Part shown: positions 1 to 8,903 of the stretch, piece after piece | How the letters are laid out: each line of letters begins with the position of its first letter | How positions within the stretch are numbered: the first letter of the stretch is position 1 | Assembly: GCF_004138335.1 (NCBI RefSeq) | Contig: NZ_RYFW01000004.1 | Coordinates: forward strand, 310,001-374,000 | Direction: 5' to 3' | Source of the DNA: Peristeroidobacter agariperforans | Lineage (GTDB): Bacteria; Pseudomonadota; Gammaproteobacteria; Steroidobacterales; Steroidobacteraceae | DNA: 64,000 nucleotides | Made by a program: the position numbers and the translations under genes | The notes under the pieces: generated by a model | What the model was told of the DNA's origin: nothing | Databases searched by the model: none | Seen by the model: the letters and a program-made list of their open reading frames with translations, nothing else

Positions 1-1674
1 GATCGGGCCGCCAGCGCTGATGCGGCCAGTGTTCTTCAGGTGCTCGGGCAAGTTGTCGCTGACGCCCAAAGTCGAGCGCCACGCAATGTTTCCTGTGTTG
101 ACGTCCACGGCGACGAGGCTGCCCCAGGGCGGTTGCTGACAGGGCAGGCGCGTCTCGTGGTTCCAGAAGTAGACGTAACCATCTTTCAATCCCCACGAGC
201 CGTCGGGTCGCTTCGCGAGCTGCTGCGGGCTGGCCAGCTCGTTGATGTTCACGACGAAGTAGCCGAGCCGGGCGTCGAATGCGCCGCCGCCCCAATCGAT
301 ACCGCCGAGACTGCCGGGAAAGCTCGCAACAGCGGAGTCGCCGCGCAGCGGCTGAAAGGCGCGGCTCTCGACAATGTTCTTTTCGCGGATCAATTGCTCG
401 CAGAACGCGCGGTGCTCCGGAGTGAGATTGGCCAGATCCGACATCTTGAATCCCAGGCGCGCGAGCGGCGGCGGCGCAACGGGCATCGGCTGCGTGGGCC
501 AGGGTGTTTCATCCGGAATATCCGTTTCCGTAGGCACCGGCGCTTCTTTGATCTCGTAGATGGGCTGGCCGCTGACGCGGTCGAGCAGAAACAGCATGGC
601 GGTCTTGTTCATGACGGCGATGGCGGGAATCGTCTTGCCATTCTTCTTCACATCCACGAGCGTGGCGGCCGGCAGATCGAGATCCCAGATATCGTGGTGT
701 ACGGTCTGGAAGTGCCAGAGGTATTTGCCCGTGGCCGCCTCAACCGCGACGATGGAATTGCTGAACAGGTTGGCGCCTTTGCGATCGCCGCCCCAGCGGT
801 CGAAAGCGGGTGCGCCCACGGGCAAGTACACGATGCCTCGCTCGGCATCGAGCACCAGCGAAGTCCATACATTCACGCCGGAACGCTTCTTCCAGCTGTC
901 GCCTTCCCAGGTGTCGTGGCCGAATTCACCAGGGCGGGGCACAGTGTGAAACGTCCACACGAGCTCGCCGGTGCGCGCATCCCAAGCACGCACGTCGCCG
1001 GCAGCGCCCAGCGATGGCGTTTCTTGTACGCGTGAGCCGGTGATGACGAGATTCTTATAAGTGAGCGGTGGCGAGCTCATGCCCAAGGAGGCGCGTGGCG
1101 CGCCATTCATGACCTCGGGAGTCTTCATGTCTACAAGCCCGTCCTTACCGAAGCTCGGGATGAGCTTGCCCGTCGCCGCGGACAGCTTGATGAGCTTGCC
1201 GCTGCGCGTGCCGAAGAAGATTGCGGGCTCCGCGTCGGATACCCCCGGCCAGTATTCGACACCGCGAGTCGAGGGCTGATCGTGATTGGGCAATTCGTAC
1301 ACCCAGAGCTCGCGCCCGTTCTCCGGATCCAGTGCGACGACTCGTCCATACGGCGTCGATAGAAACATCCGGCCGTTCACGACCAGGGGCGTCGCCTCGG
1401 AAGGAATGAAGCGGCTGCGACGCACGGGTATTTCGTCGCCGGCGTCGCTCGATGGTGGCAGCGGCGCAGGCGTCGGGGTCGCACTGGGCGGCTTCATGTG
1501 GTACGTCCAGGCGACCTGCAACTTGGAAACATTTGCCGGTGTGATTTGATCGAGCGGCGAGAAGCGCGCGCCGCCCGCATCACGATGATAGGTAGGCCAG
1601 TCCGTCGAGACTGGCGTGCTGGTGCACGCGGTCATCAGGGCGCCAGCGGCGGCGATGACGATCGTTCGCTTCAT
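1..1674 (-). CDS. PQQ-dependent dehydrogenase lipoprotein (partial, runs off left edge)
   Basis: The reading frame starts at an ATG at 1674 and leaves the window at position 1, so only the N-terminal 558 residues are present. The product begins [19 protein letters not shown], a lipoprotein signal with lipobox LMTAC and Cys17, so it should be anchored and face the periplasm. Visible family marks are a tryptophan-docking repeat ([18 protein letters not shown]) and the motif [11 protein letters not shown], typical of PQQ glucose-dehydrogenase-type propellers. Such enzymes oxidise alcohols or sugars in the periplasm and pass electrons to quinone or cytochrome c. The start overlaps the stop of the upstream cupin gene by 4 bases (ATGA), so the two are one operon. 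The substrate cannot be read from the sequence; the locus suggests an alcohol or polyol intermediate. Confidence 0.9.
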   Translation of the reverse strand, partial: MKRTIVIAAAGALMTACTSTPVSTDWPTYHRDAGGARFSPLDQITPANVSKLQVAWTYHMKPPSATPTPAPLPPSSDAGDEIPVRRSRFIPSEATPLVVNGRMFLSTPYGRVVALDPENGRELWVYELPNHDQPSTRGVEYWPGVSDAEPAIFFGTRSGKLIKLSAATGKLIPSFGKDGLVDMKTPEVMNGAPRASLGMSSPPLTYKNLVITGSRVQETPSLGAAGDVRAWDARTGELVWTFHTVPRPGEFGHDTWEGDSWKKRSGVNVWTSLVLDAERGIVYLPVGAPAFDRWGGDRKGANLFSNSIVAVEAATGKYLWHFQTVHHDIWDLDLPAATLVDVKKNGKTIPAIAVMNKTAMLFLLDRVSGQPIYEIKEAPVPTETDIPDETPWPTQPMPVAPPPLARLGFKMSDLANLTPEHRAFCEQLIREKNIVESRAFQPLRGDSAVASFPGSLGGIDWGGGAFDARLGYFVVNINELASPQQLAKRPDGSWGLKDGYVYFWNHETRLPCQQPPWGSLVAVDVNTGNIAWRSTLGVSDNLPEHLKNTGRISAGGPI

Positions 1675-2588
1675 TGTTGCTTCCGAGGAGGACGAGGCTG
1701 ATTGAGTAGGGCGGTCTTGGCGGCCATGTCGCGCGCGACGCCGACGATCATGAGCTCCAGCGGAGCCGCGCTTTCATTGCTAATGGATTTCAATTGACCA
1801 ACGTCGACCGCAATGGCATCGCCACTGCGAATGCTGGCGCGCTCGGCAGCCACGGTTGCTGTGCCGGACCCGGAGATCACGTAGTAGACCTCGCTCATGT
1901 CCGCCAGGCTCTCAGGCCCGACGCTCGTGCCGGGCGGCAGCAGGAGGTGGTCGACGTAAGACCAGGTGGTGAAGAACACGCTGGGTTCGAGCGCGCGACG
2001 ATAGTGCACGCGGCCTTTACCGCCGTGCATCGCATCGATGGGCTTCAACAGATCGCGATCAAGTCGCATCGAGATGAACTGGGGCACCGGGTCGAGCGAC
2101 GCGCCGACGCGCGCATCGCCGAGATCGAAAGCATCGTAGGTCTTCGAGGCGCCTACATTGATGTTCAACCACTGAATGGGTCGATCGGTGGGGTTGTAGA
2201 TCGCGTGCGAGTGGCCCTGTCGATTGGGCGCGCCGGCGGGACCTTTAATAAGAGAGGTTCGTCCGTCGATCGTGAACTCGGCCTCGCCATCGAGGATGAC
2301 GAACATCTCTTCGCAGTAGTTGTGAAAGTGCTGGCCGATGCCGCTGCGCGGCTGGATCACTCCGCGATGGAGAAAAATGAAGTTGGTGGCGAGCGCGTCA
2401 GTCCCGAGCAGCACGCCGAAATCCATCGACCCGGCGCCGCCGTGTACACCCGTCAGGGAGCGAAAGGTGGTCGGATCTGTGTGCGCGATCCGCCGCTCCA
2501 GCGACGTGCTGGTCGCGGGCTGCGGTGTATCGGCCGCGAAGGTCGCGGCGGATACGAGCAACGATGCAATGAAGGCCCGGCTGGTCAC
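1671..2588 (-). CDS. exported bicupin domain protein
   Basis: The protein has 305 residues with a GTG start at 2588, preceded by a strong GAGGGGGA ribosome site. Residues 1–19 ([13 protein letters not shown]) look like a signal peptide. The first cupin carries the metal-type pattern [19 protein letters not shown] (HxH…E). The second cupin ([17 protein letters not shown]) has lost both histidines, so probably only one metal site works. It is translationally coupled to the PQQ dehydrogenase downstream. Bicupins include oxalate decarboxylases and ring-cleavage dioxygenases, but the match here is only to the fold. It may isomerise or cleave the same periplasmic substrate that the PQQ enzyme oxidises; this is inference. 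Confidence 0.8.
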   Translation of the reverse strand: MTSRAFIASLLVSAATFAADTPQPATSTSLERRIAHTDPTTFRSLTGVHGGAGSMDFGVLLGTDALATNFIFLHRGVIQPRSGIGQHFHNYCEEMFVILDGEAEFTIDGRTSLIKGPAGAPNRQGHSHAIYNPTDRPIQWLNINVGASKTYDAFDLGDARVGASLDPVPQFISMRLDRDLLKPIDAMHGGKGRVHYRRALEPSVFFTTWSYVDHLLLPPGTSVGPESLADMSEVYYVISGSGTATVAAERASIRSGDAIAVDVGQLKSISNESAAPLELMIVGVARDMAAKTALLNQPRPPRKQQ

Positions 2589-2640
2589 GCGCTCTTCCCC
2601 CTCGCTACGAATCTACGTCCGCAGCGTTGTTGTCCCATAC

Positions 2641-2665
2641 CATATCCGATAGCATATACGATATG
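2641..2665. promoter_or_regulatory. candidate GntR operator A, divergent cupin / MFS control region
   Basis: The stretch opens with CATATC and closes with GATATG. Its core, 2650–2663 (TAGCATATACGATA), matches the perfect palindrome TATCATATATGATA at 8821–8834 in 12 of 14 positions. It lies between the divergent GTG of the cupin gene and the ATG of the MFS gene at 2663, overlapping that ATG, so bound repressor would block MFS expression. Confidence 0.65.
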
Positions 2666-3982
2666 ACGGCCACAGCAACAAAAGTCCGACAACTGGTCCG
2701 GCCGACTGTGGTGCCGGTGCGCTTCTTACTGGTGTTCGTGCTGTTTCTTCTCAGCACGGTCGCCTTTCTGGACCGGACCAACATTTCCATTGCCGGTGTC
2801 GCGCTTGCGCAGGAGTACGGCCTGAGCCAGGTTCAACTGGGCTGGGTGTTCAGTGCGTTCCTGATCGGTTATGCGGGATTTCAGATTCCCGCGGGTTGGC
2901 TCGCGGTGCGCCTGGGGCCAAGGAACATCCTGACCCTCGGAGTCCTGTGGTGGGGCGTGTTCACGGCGCTGACTGCGATTGTTTCACCCACCGCGGGTCA
3001 CGCCTTGCTTGCGCTCATTCTGGTGCGCTTCGGCTTGGGCGTTGGCGAATCGGTCGTTTATCCCGCCGCCAACCAGTTCGTGGCTCGTTGGATCCCGGTG
3101 CAGGAGCGCGGCAAGGCCAATGGTTGGATTTTTGCCGGTGTTGGCGCGGGCGCGGGCCTCACACCTCCGATCTTGAATGCGATCATCGAATCATATGGCT
3201 GGCGCGCGTCCTTCTGGTTCTGCGCCATCATCGGATGTATCGCAGGGCTGCTCTGGTATGTCGCCGCTCGCGACCGTCCTGAGGAACATCCGCGCGTTTC
3301 CGATGCGGAGCTCGAGCAGATTCGAGCGGGCATCGACGCCGCCGGCCCGACGGCGCGACCGCCGATTCCCTGGCGGCGTATTTTCGCCAACCGTGATGTG
3401 TGGGCGCTCACGATCAGCTACTTCACGTTCGGCTACGTGGTGTGGATTTTTTTCAGCTGGTTCTTTATCTATCTGGCCGAAGCGCGCGGGTTGAACCTCA
3501 AGACCAGTGCGCTCTACAGCATGTTGCCCTTCATCGCCATGACGATCTGCTGTCTGCTGGGTGGCGTGATCAACGATGCTTTGGTCAAACGCCATGGCTT
3601 GCGATGGGGCCGGTGCGGTTTGCCGGTGGTTGCGTTGCTGTTGACCGCGATATTTTTGGCCTTGGGGTCGATGGCCGATAGTGCCGGCGTAGCGACCGTG
3701 ATCCTGGCCGGCGGCGCCGGCGCCATCTATCTCTCGCAGAGCGCATACTGGTCGGTGACTGCAGACTTTGCCGGGCCGCATGCCGGAGTGGTGGCTGGCG
3801 TGATGAACATGGGATGTCAGGTGGGCGGGGCCATCACCGCATCGCTGACGCCTTGGATCGCCGCCGGGCTCGGATGGAAATCTGCCTTCTTCGTGGCAGC
3901 GGCGCTCGCCGTGATCGGCGCCTTTGCGTGGCTGCTGGTCGATCCGACGCGGCGCCTTGACGAACATCGCTTAGTGACATGA
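2663..3982 (+). CDS. MFS transporter, anion:cation symporter type
   Basis: The product has 439 residues from the ATG at 2663 (MTATATKV). A TTG 36 bases upstream would add 12 residues but has no ribosome site. No Shine–Dalgarno precedes 2663 either, so translation may be leaderless. Twelve hydrophobic segments are expected. The N-terminal segment FLDRTNISIAGVALAQEYGL and the GWLAVRLGPRN loop are typical of the ACS family, which imports organic anions such as hexuronates, galactonate and aromatic acids with protons. The gene is followed after 7 bases by a CoA-transferase and is probably the importer for that pathway. It shares a control region, including operator A, with the divergent cupin/PQQ operon. 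Confidence 0.88.
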   Translation: MTATATKVRQLVRPTVVPVRFLLVFVLFLLSTVAFLDRTNISIAGVALAQEYGLSQVQLGWVFSAFLIGYAGFQIPAGWLAVRLGPRNILTLGVLWWGVFTALTAIVSPTAGHALLALILVRFGLGVGESVVYPAANQFVARWIPVQERGKANGWIFAGVGAGAGLTPPILNAIIESYGWRASFWFCAIIGCIAGLLWYVAARDRPEEHPRVSDAELEQIRAGIDAAGPTARPPIPWRRIFANRDVWALTISYFTFGYVVWIFFSWFFIYLAEARGLNLKTSALYSMLPFIAMTICCLLGGVINDALVKRHGLRWGRCGLPVVALLLTAIFLALGSMADSAGVATVILAGGAGAIYLSQSAYWSVTADFAGPHAGVVAGVMNMGCQVGGAITASLTPWIAAGLGWKSAFFVAAALAVIGAFAWLLVDPTRRLDEHRLVT

Positions 3983-3989
3983 GACGGAC

Positions 3990-5207
3990 GTGAATACATC
4001 GACTCAGAACGAGAAGGCGGGCCTGCCCCTGGCGGGGATCCGCGTGCTGGATATCACGCAAGTGATGGCGGGGCCCTTCTGCTGCATGTTGTTGGGGGAC
4101 ATGGGGGCCGATGTCATCAAGATCGAGCCGCCAAAGGTGGGCGATTCCACGCGTCACTCGATGGGATTTCGTTTGAAAGGCGAGGACAGCCCGGGCTTTC
4201 TCGCGCTCAATCGCAACAAGCGAAGTATCGCTCTGGATCTGAAGAATCCCGCGGATCGTGACGTGCTGTACGCGCTCGTCAAGACCGCAGACGTGCTCGT
4301 TGAGAATGCGCGCCCGGGCGTCGCAGCTCGTCTCGGCATGGGTTACGAAACGCTGTCGGCACTGAATCCGCGGCTGGTGTACGCGAGCATTTCGGGATTC
4401 GGTCAGACGGGTCCGTGGGCGCAACGTCCTGGATTCGACTTGATTGCGCAAGCGATGTCCGGCGCATTGAGCGCCACCGGATTGCCCGGCTCCGAGCCGG
4501 TCAAGAACGGTATTCCAGTGGCAGATCTTGGCGCGGGCTTGTTTGCTACCTACGGCATTCTGAGTGCGCTCATGGGCAGAGAAAAATCCGGCCGCGGCCA
4601 GTTCATCGACGCCTCGCTGCTGGAAGCCGCGCTGGGATTGTCCGTGTGGGAGACCACCGAATTCTGGGGCACCGGCAAATCCCCGCAACCGATCGGCAGT
4701 GCGAATCGCATGTCCGCGCCGTATCAAGCCGTGCAGGCCTCCGATGGCTACTTCGTCATCGGTGCGGCCAATCAGAAGCTCTGGCTCACTTTCCTCGAGG
4801 TGGTGCAGCGGCCGGAGCTGAGCTCGGATGCGCGATTTGTCACCAATGCCTTGCGAGTCACCAACCGCATCGACTTGATCGAGGAGTTGCGGCCGACGCT
4901 GGCGCGACGCACGGTGCACGAATGGGTCGAATCGCTGTTGGCTGCCGGCGTGCCGGCGGGCCCGATCTACAACTACGAACAGGCTCTCGCGAGCGACCAC
5001 GTGGCTGCGCGCGAGATGGTCATGAATATTCCACACCCGGTCGAAGGCTCGTTCCGCGCGCTGGGGTTCCCGGTCAAAATGCGCGGCACCCCGCAGCAGG
5101 TGCGCCATGCGCCACCGTTGCTCGACCAGCATGGCGATGAGATTCGTCGCGAGCTGATCGAGAAGGGCCTGCTGCAGTCTTCCGGGCAAGAGGCAGTCGC
5201 GCGATGA
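3990..5207 (+). CDS. CaiB/BaiF family CoA-transferase (class III)
   Basis: The gene encodes 405 residues from a GTG start with GAGACGG just upstream. The N-terminus (GIRVLDITQVMAGPFCCMLL, then DVIKIEPP) is the standard opening of class III CoA-transferases. The Asp in GIPVADLGAG (about residue 179) sits where the family has its CoA-ester-forming catalytic aspartate. Family length is about 400, so the gene is complete. It would move CoA from a donor thioester to a carboxylic-acid substrate, activating it for the crotonase encoded next, whose ATG overlaps this stop by 4 bases. The acid may be what the upstream MFS protein imports. Donor and acceptor are unknown. Confidence 0.9.
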   Translation: MNTSTQNEKAGLPLAGIRVLDITQVMAGPFCCMLLGDMGADVIKIEPPKVGDSTRHSMGFRLKGEDSPGFLALNRNKRSIALDLKNPADRDVLYALVKTADVLVENARPGVAARLGMGYETLSALNPRLVYASISGFGQTGPWAQRPGFDLIAQAMSGALSATGLPGSEPVKNGIPVADLGAGLFATYGILSALMGREKSGRGQFIDASLLEAALGLSVWETTEFWGTGKSPQPIGSANRMSAPYQAVQASDGYFVIGAANQKLWLTFLEVVQRPELSSDARFVTNALRVTNRIDLIEELRPTLARRTVHEWVESLLAAGVPAGPIYNYEQALASDHVAAREMVMNIPHPVEGSFRALGFPVKMRGTPQQVRHAPPLLDQHGDEIRRELIEKGLLQSSGQEAVAR

Positions 5208-5986
5208 GTGAAGCCAGGCTGGTCTACGAAAAACGCGACGCCGTCGCTCGGATCTCGTTCGACAATCCGACGGCGCACAACGCATTGACGCATCAGATGT
5301 GGTGCGACCTGCGCGATGTTTGCAAGCAGATTGCGCAAGATCCAAGCATTCGCGCCGTGACCTTCCGCGGCGTCGGTGGCAAGGCGTTCATCTCCGGTAC
5401 GGATATCAGTGGCTTCGTCGGATTCACCTCGGGGCGCGACGGCATCGAATACGAACGACACATCGATGAGTGCATGGCTGCGGTCGACGCGCTGCCGGTG
5501 ACCACCATCGCGATCATCGAAGGCTGGGCCGTAGGCGGCGGGTTGAACATCTTCAGCGCTGCCGACATTCGCATTGCCACTCCCGATGCGCGCTTTGCTT
5601 CGCCGCTGGGGCGCACCATCGGCAACTGTCTGTCGATGAGCAGCTGCGCCCGCATCGCTGGCGCGATCGGCATCACCATGGCCAAGCGAATGTTGTTGCT
5701 AGGAGAAGTGATCTCCGCTCAGGAAATGATGAGCAGGGGAGTGCTGTACAACCTGGTCGATGCCGGCGGGCTGGATGCCGCCGTGGAGGCGGTTTGTCAG
5801 CGTGCGGTTTCGAATGCGCCCCTGACGACTCGCGCCAGCAAGGAGATGATTCGTCGACTGACCGCCGCGAACCTGCCGAACATCGATGATCTGATCGAGC
5901 AGGTGTACGGCAGCGAAGACTTCAAGCGCGGCGTACAGAACTTCGTCGCGAAGAACAAAGGTGTGCCGCAATGGAGCGGCAAGTGA
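5204..5986 (+). CDS. enoyl-CoA hydratase/isomerase (crotonase) family protein, non-canonical active site
   Basis: The protein has 260 residues and is coupled to the CoA-transferase by an ATGA overlap. The crotonase fold is clear: oxyanion-hole segments GGKAFISGTDISGF and GWAVGGGLNIFSAADIRIA, then a C-terminal helical region ending FVAKNKGVPQWSGK. Hydratases carry two catalytic glutamates, one after the GGG motif and one in FGQPE. Here these positions read GGGLN and FASPL, so both appear replaced (Asn and Leu). A simple hydratase is therefore unlikely; an isomerase, hydrolase or C–C lyase variant acting on the CoA-ester made by the neighbour is more plausible. It is the last gene of the MFS–CoA-transferase–crotonase operon. 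Confidence 0.85.
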   Translation: MSEARLVYEKRDAVARISFDNPTAHNALTHQMWCDLRDVCKQIAQDPSIRAVTFRGVGGKAFISGTDISGFVGFTSGRDGIEYERHIDECMAAVDALPVTTIAIIEGWAVGGGLNIFSAADIRIATPDARFASPLGRTIGNCLSMSSCARIAGAIGITMAKRMLLLGEVISAQEMMSRGVLYNLVDAGGLDAAVEAVCQRAVSNAPLTTRASKEMIRRLTAANLPNIDDLIEQVYGSEDFKRGVQNFVAKNKGVPQWSGK

Positions 5987-5996
5987 GAGTACTGGA

Positions 5997-6019
5997 TGGC
6001 GGCCCTCATGAGGCCGCCA
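5997..6019. terminator. bidirectional hairpin between convergent genes
   Basis: TGGCGGCC (5997–6004) pairs perfectly with GGCCGCCA (6012–6019) around a 7-base loop, CTCATGA. It lies between the stop of the crotonase gene and the convergent stop of the aldehyde dehydrogenase gene. There is no strong T-run on either side, so it may act as a weak or factor-assisted terminator. Confidence 0.5.
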
Positions 6020-6033
6020 ACGTCAGTTTGTAA

Positions 6034-7518
6034 TCACCACTCGACGGCGATGTACTTGGCTTCGGTGAACTCACGAATGCCGTGATGTGAGCCTTCGCGT
6101 CCGAGGCCGCTCTGTTTCACGCCGCCGAAGGGAGCGGCCGCGTCCGACACCAGGCCGCGGTTGAGCGCGATCATGCCGCTCTCGAGCCGCTCGGCGATGC
6201 GCAGCCCGGTCTTTAGATCTCCCGTGTAGAGATACGCAACCAGCCCGTACTCGGTGTCATTCGCAAGCGCGATCGCTTCATCAATCGAATCGAAGGGCAT
6301 GAGTACGGCGACCGGGCCGAAGATCTCCTGTTTGAGGATCTCCGAACCTGCAGGAACGTCGCTCAACACGGTTGGCGGATAAAAGAATCCTGGCCGTGAC
6401 GGCGTGGCGCCGCCCAACAGCACGCGTGCGCCTCGCTTCACAGCGTCCGCGACCAGCGACTCGATCTTGGCCACCGCCGCCTGATTGATGAGTGCGCCGC
6501 AGCCGCTGTCTGGCGAGCAGCCATCGCCGAGCTTGACGGCTGCCATCTTGGCCACCAGCTGCTTGCTGAATTCTTCGTAGACGCCGCGCTGGACATAGAA
6601 ACGATTCGCCGCGGTACAGGCTTCGCCGCCGTTACGCATTTTCGCGATCATCGCGCCTGCGATGGCGTCTGCAATGTTGGCATCGTTCAGCACCAGAAAC
6701 GGCGCGTTGCCGCCCAGTTCCATGGAGCAGTTGACGATGGTGTCGGCGGCTTCGCGCAGCAGGAGCCGGCCCACTTCGGTGGATCCCGTAAAGGAAAGTT
6801 TCCGAATCCTGCCCTCGTGCAGCAGGGCTTTCACCACCGCCGCCGGCTCGCTGGTCGTGATCACGTTCACCACGCCCGGCGGAATGCCGGCGTCCAACAT
6901 GATCTGGGCAACGGCGTACGCGGTGAGCGGTGTTTCTTCTGCGGGCTTGAGGATACAAGTGCAGCCCGCGGCGAGCGCCGGCGCGATCTTGCGAGTGGCC
7001 ATCGCAGCTGGAAAGTTCCAAGGAGTGATCAACAGCGAGATGCCGATCGGCTGATACATCACCACGATCCGGTTGGCGCCGCTGGGTGCGGTGCTGATTT
7101 CGCCTTCCAGGCGCACGGCTTCTTCGGCGTACCACCGGAAGAACTCCGCGGCGTACAGCACTTCGCTCTTTGCATCCGCGAGCGCCTTGCCGTTTTCGAG
7201 CGAGATCAGTTGAGCCAGCCATTCGCTATTGGCGACCATCCGTTCGAAACACGAGCGCAACAACTCGGCGCGCTTTCTCGGTGGCGTCGCGGCCCAGGCG
7301 GGCGCAGCTCGCGACGCGGCTTCGATCGATTCGATTCCATCCTTGATCGTGGCATCCGCGACCGAAGCGAGCACTTCGCCGGTCGAGGGATTGATGACAT
7401 CGATGCGCTGGCCTTCAGCGCCACCGCGCCAGCGATCGCCAATCAACAGATCCGTGGGAATCGCGCGTCCCGGCTGGGCAGAAGAGGAGGGCAGTAGATA
7501 GTTGTTCGTGGATTTCAT
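6034..7518 (-). CDS. NAD(P)-dependent aldehyde dehydrogenase, succinate-semialdehyde-dehydrogenase-like
   Basis: The gene encodes 494 residues, full length for the ALDH superfamily. The glycine motif FTGSTEVGR, the general-base glutamate in MELGGNAPF and the nucleophile cysteine in NGGEACTAANRF are all present. The last pattern is closest to the GabD-type subgroup. It starts 17 bases after the Fe-alcohol dehydrogenase stop, so the pair should convert an alcohol to an aldehyde and then to an acid in the cytoplasm. The pair reads from the control region carrying the perfect operator palindrome at 8821. The subgroup assignment to succinate semialdehyde is by resemblance only. Confidence 0.9.
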   Translation of the reverse strand: MKSTNNYLLPSSSAQPGRAIPTDLLIGDRWRGGAEGQRIDVINPSTGEVLASVADATIKDGIESIEAASRAAPAWAATPPRKRAELLRSCFERMVANSEWLAQLISLENGKALADAKSEVLYAAEFFRWYAEEAVRLEGEISTAPSGANRIVVMYQPIGISLLITPWNFPAAMATRKIAPALAAGCTCILKPAEETPLTAYAVAQIMLDAGIPPGVVNVITTSEPAAVVKALLHEGRIRKLSFTGSTEVGRLLLREAADTIVNCSMELGGNAPFLVLNDANIADAIAGAMIAKMRNGGEACTAANRFYVQRGVYEEFSKQLVAKMAAVKLGDGCSPDSGCGALINQAAVAKIESLVADAVKRGARVLLGGATPSRPGFFYPPTVLSDVPAGSEILKQEIFGPVAVLMPFDSIDEAIALANDTEYGLVAYLYTGDLKTGLRIAERLESGMIALNRGLVSDAAAPFGGVKQSGLGREGSHHGIREFTEAKYIAVEW

Positions 7519-7535
7519 GGCAGGAGAGTTCGGGA

Positions 7536-8765
7536 TCAGGCGTGGCGAAGTGCGGCTCGATCGCCGGAATAGGCGGCGGCGGTGATGGCCTGCATCGCTG
7601 GCAAATCCAGCGGTCGGGGATTGTTTTTAACCAGGCGCTGAATCGAAATGGCGCTTTCTGCCGTCCATTGCTGCTTGTCAGCCGCGAGCCCGAGATCCTT
7701 CAACGTGCGCGGAATGCCGACGGACGCGAGCAGTCGCGCCACTTCATCGATGAGGATGTGCGACAGATCATCATCGGTGCTGCTGGCAACGCCCAGCCCC
7801 AGCATGCGAGCGATTTGCGCAAAGCTGTCGACGCAAGCGGGACGATTGAACTCCATCACATACGGCAACAAAGACGCTACGCCATCGCCATGTGCCGTGT
7901 GCGTGGCATTTCCGACGGGATACTGAATTGCATGTGCGGCGGCGGTTCCTGCCGTTCCAAATGCGCAGCCCGCGGCAAGCGCTCCCATCATGAGGTTCTC
8001 GCGCGCCTGCAGATCTTTGCCATTGATAAAGGCGGGGTAGAGGCTCTTCCAGATCGAAGCGATCGCCAGCAGAGCGAAATGATCCGAGAGCGCGTTCTTG
8101 CCGACGAACACGTGCTGCAGGGTCAGGTCGGCGCTTACAGGCCGCGCCAAGGCGGTAAAGGACTCGATCGCGTGCGTGAGTGCGTCGCCGCCCGAGCATG
8201 CCGTCAGCGCCGGAGGACAACTCAACGTCAGCTCCGGATCGCACACCGCCACTTGCGGAATGAGATACGGGCTCGCGATACCGATCTTTGTTCCTTTGGC
8301 CGTGTCTGCCACCACCGATACCGGTGTCACTTCCGATCCAGTGCCGGATGTCGTCGGTACCGCGATCAGCGGGATGACCGGGCCGGGCACTTTGTATTCG
8401 CCGTAGTACGCAGACGGCTCACCGCCGTGAGTGAGCAGTACCGACACAGCTTTGGCCATGTCCATGCAGCTGCCGCCGCCGATGCCGATGACTACTTCGG
8501 GCGTAAAGCTCGCCGCCGTGCGCAGACAATCCATGATGGATTCGGTCGGCAAGTCCGGCAGTGTGCGGTCGTACACGAGTGTCGTCGAGCCGAGTCGCTC
8601 GAGACCGGTCACGAGTGCTTCGAGCTCACGGTCGGCGCCGAGTCTCGGGTCGGTGCAGATCAACACGCGCCGGCCAAACTGCCGCGCCACCGCCGGCAGC
8701 GCCTGACGTTGGCCGGAACCGAATAACACGGATCTAGGCAGCCGCATGGCGCCAAATAGGCTCAT
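7536..8765 (-). CDS. iron-containing alcohol dehydrogenase
   Basis: From the ATG at 8765 (MSLFGAMRLPRSVLFGSGQR) the product has 409 residues. An ATG at 8816 would add 17 residues but sits only a few bases from the operator palindrome and has a poorly spaced AGG. The nucleotide loop GIGGGSCMDMAK and the metal-binding region GGDALTHAIESF plus HAIQYPVGNATHTAHGDGVA identify a group III metal-dependent ADH; the Asp and His ligands are in place. It is NAD(P)-linked and cytoplasmic. With the adjoining aldehyde dehydrogenase it should oxidise a short or medium alcohol, or work in reverse as a lactaldehyde/maleylacetate-type reductase. It is the first gene of a two-gene operon divergent from gntR. Confidence 0.88.
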   Translation of the reverse strand: MSLFGAMRLPRSVLFGSGQRQALPAVARQFGRRVLICTDPRLGADRELEALVTGLERLGSTTLVYDRTLPDLPTESIMDCLRTAASFTPEVVIGIGGGSCMDMAKAVSVLLTHGGEPSAYYGEYKVPGPVIPLIAVPTTSGTGSEVTPVSVVADTAKGTKIGIASPYLIPQVAVCDPELTLSCPPALTACSGGDALTHAIESFTALARPVSADLTLQHVFVGKNALSDHFALLAIASIWKSLYPAFINGKDLQARENLMMGALAAGCAFGTAGTAAAHAIQYPVGNATHTAHGDGVASLLPYVMEFNRPACVDSFAQIARMLGLGVASSTDDDLSHILIDEVARLLASVGIPRTLKDLGLAADKQQWTAESAISIQRLVKNNPRPLDLPAMQAITAAAYSGDRAALRHA

Positions 8766-8820
8766 AAAGGTCTCTACTGTGGTGGCCGGCGACAGTACCG
8801 TCCCGCTACTGAGCATCCTA

Positions 8821-8834
8821 TATCATATATGATA
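8821..8834. promoter_or_regulatory. candidate GntR operator B (perfect 14-bp palindrome)
   Basis: TATCATATATGATA is its own reverse complement. It lies in the divergent control region between the Fe-ADH gene (minus) and the gntR gene (plus), where an autoregulating FCD-type GntR repressor would bind. Very similar sites occur at 2650–2663 and, on the minus strand, at 9731–9744. Confidence 0.72.
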
Positions 8835-8903
8835 GAATTGCTACGCACGGTGAACGACAATGCACCCCACACCGTTGGCCAATGACGTGCATTGCCAAAT
8901 CTT

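Noticed and set aside
40-1035. 331-residue open frame on the plus strand at the left edge
   Set aside because: The minus strand here encodes a PQQ dehydrogenase with lipobox and family motifs; the plus frame is its shadow.
3834-5345. 503-residue open frame on the minus strand
   Set aside because: It is antisense to the CoA-transferase and parts of its neighbours, with shadow-like composition and no recognisable motif.
8766-8816. N-terminal extension of the Fe-alcohol dehydrogenase from the ATG at 8816
   Set aside because: The extension has no family match and its start abuts the operator palindrome with a badly spaced ribosome site; the ATG at 8765 gives the usual family start.
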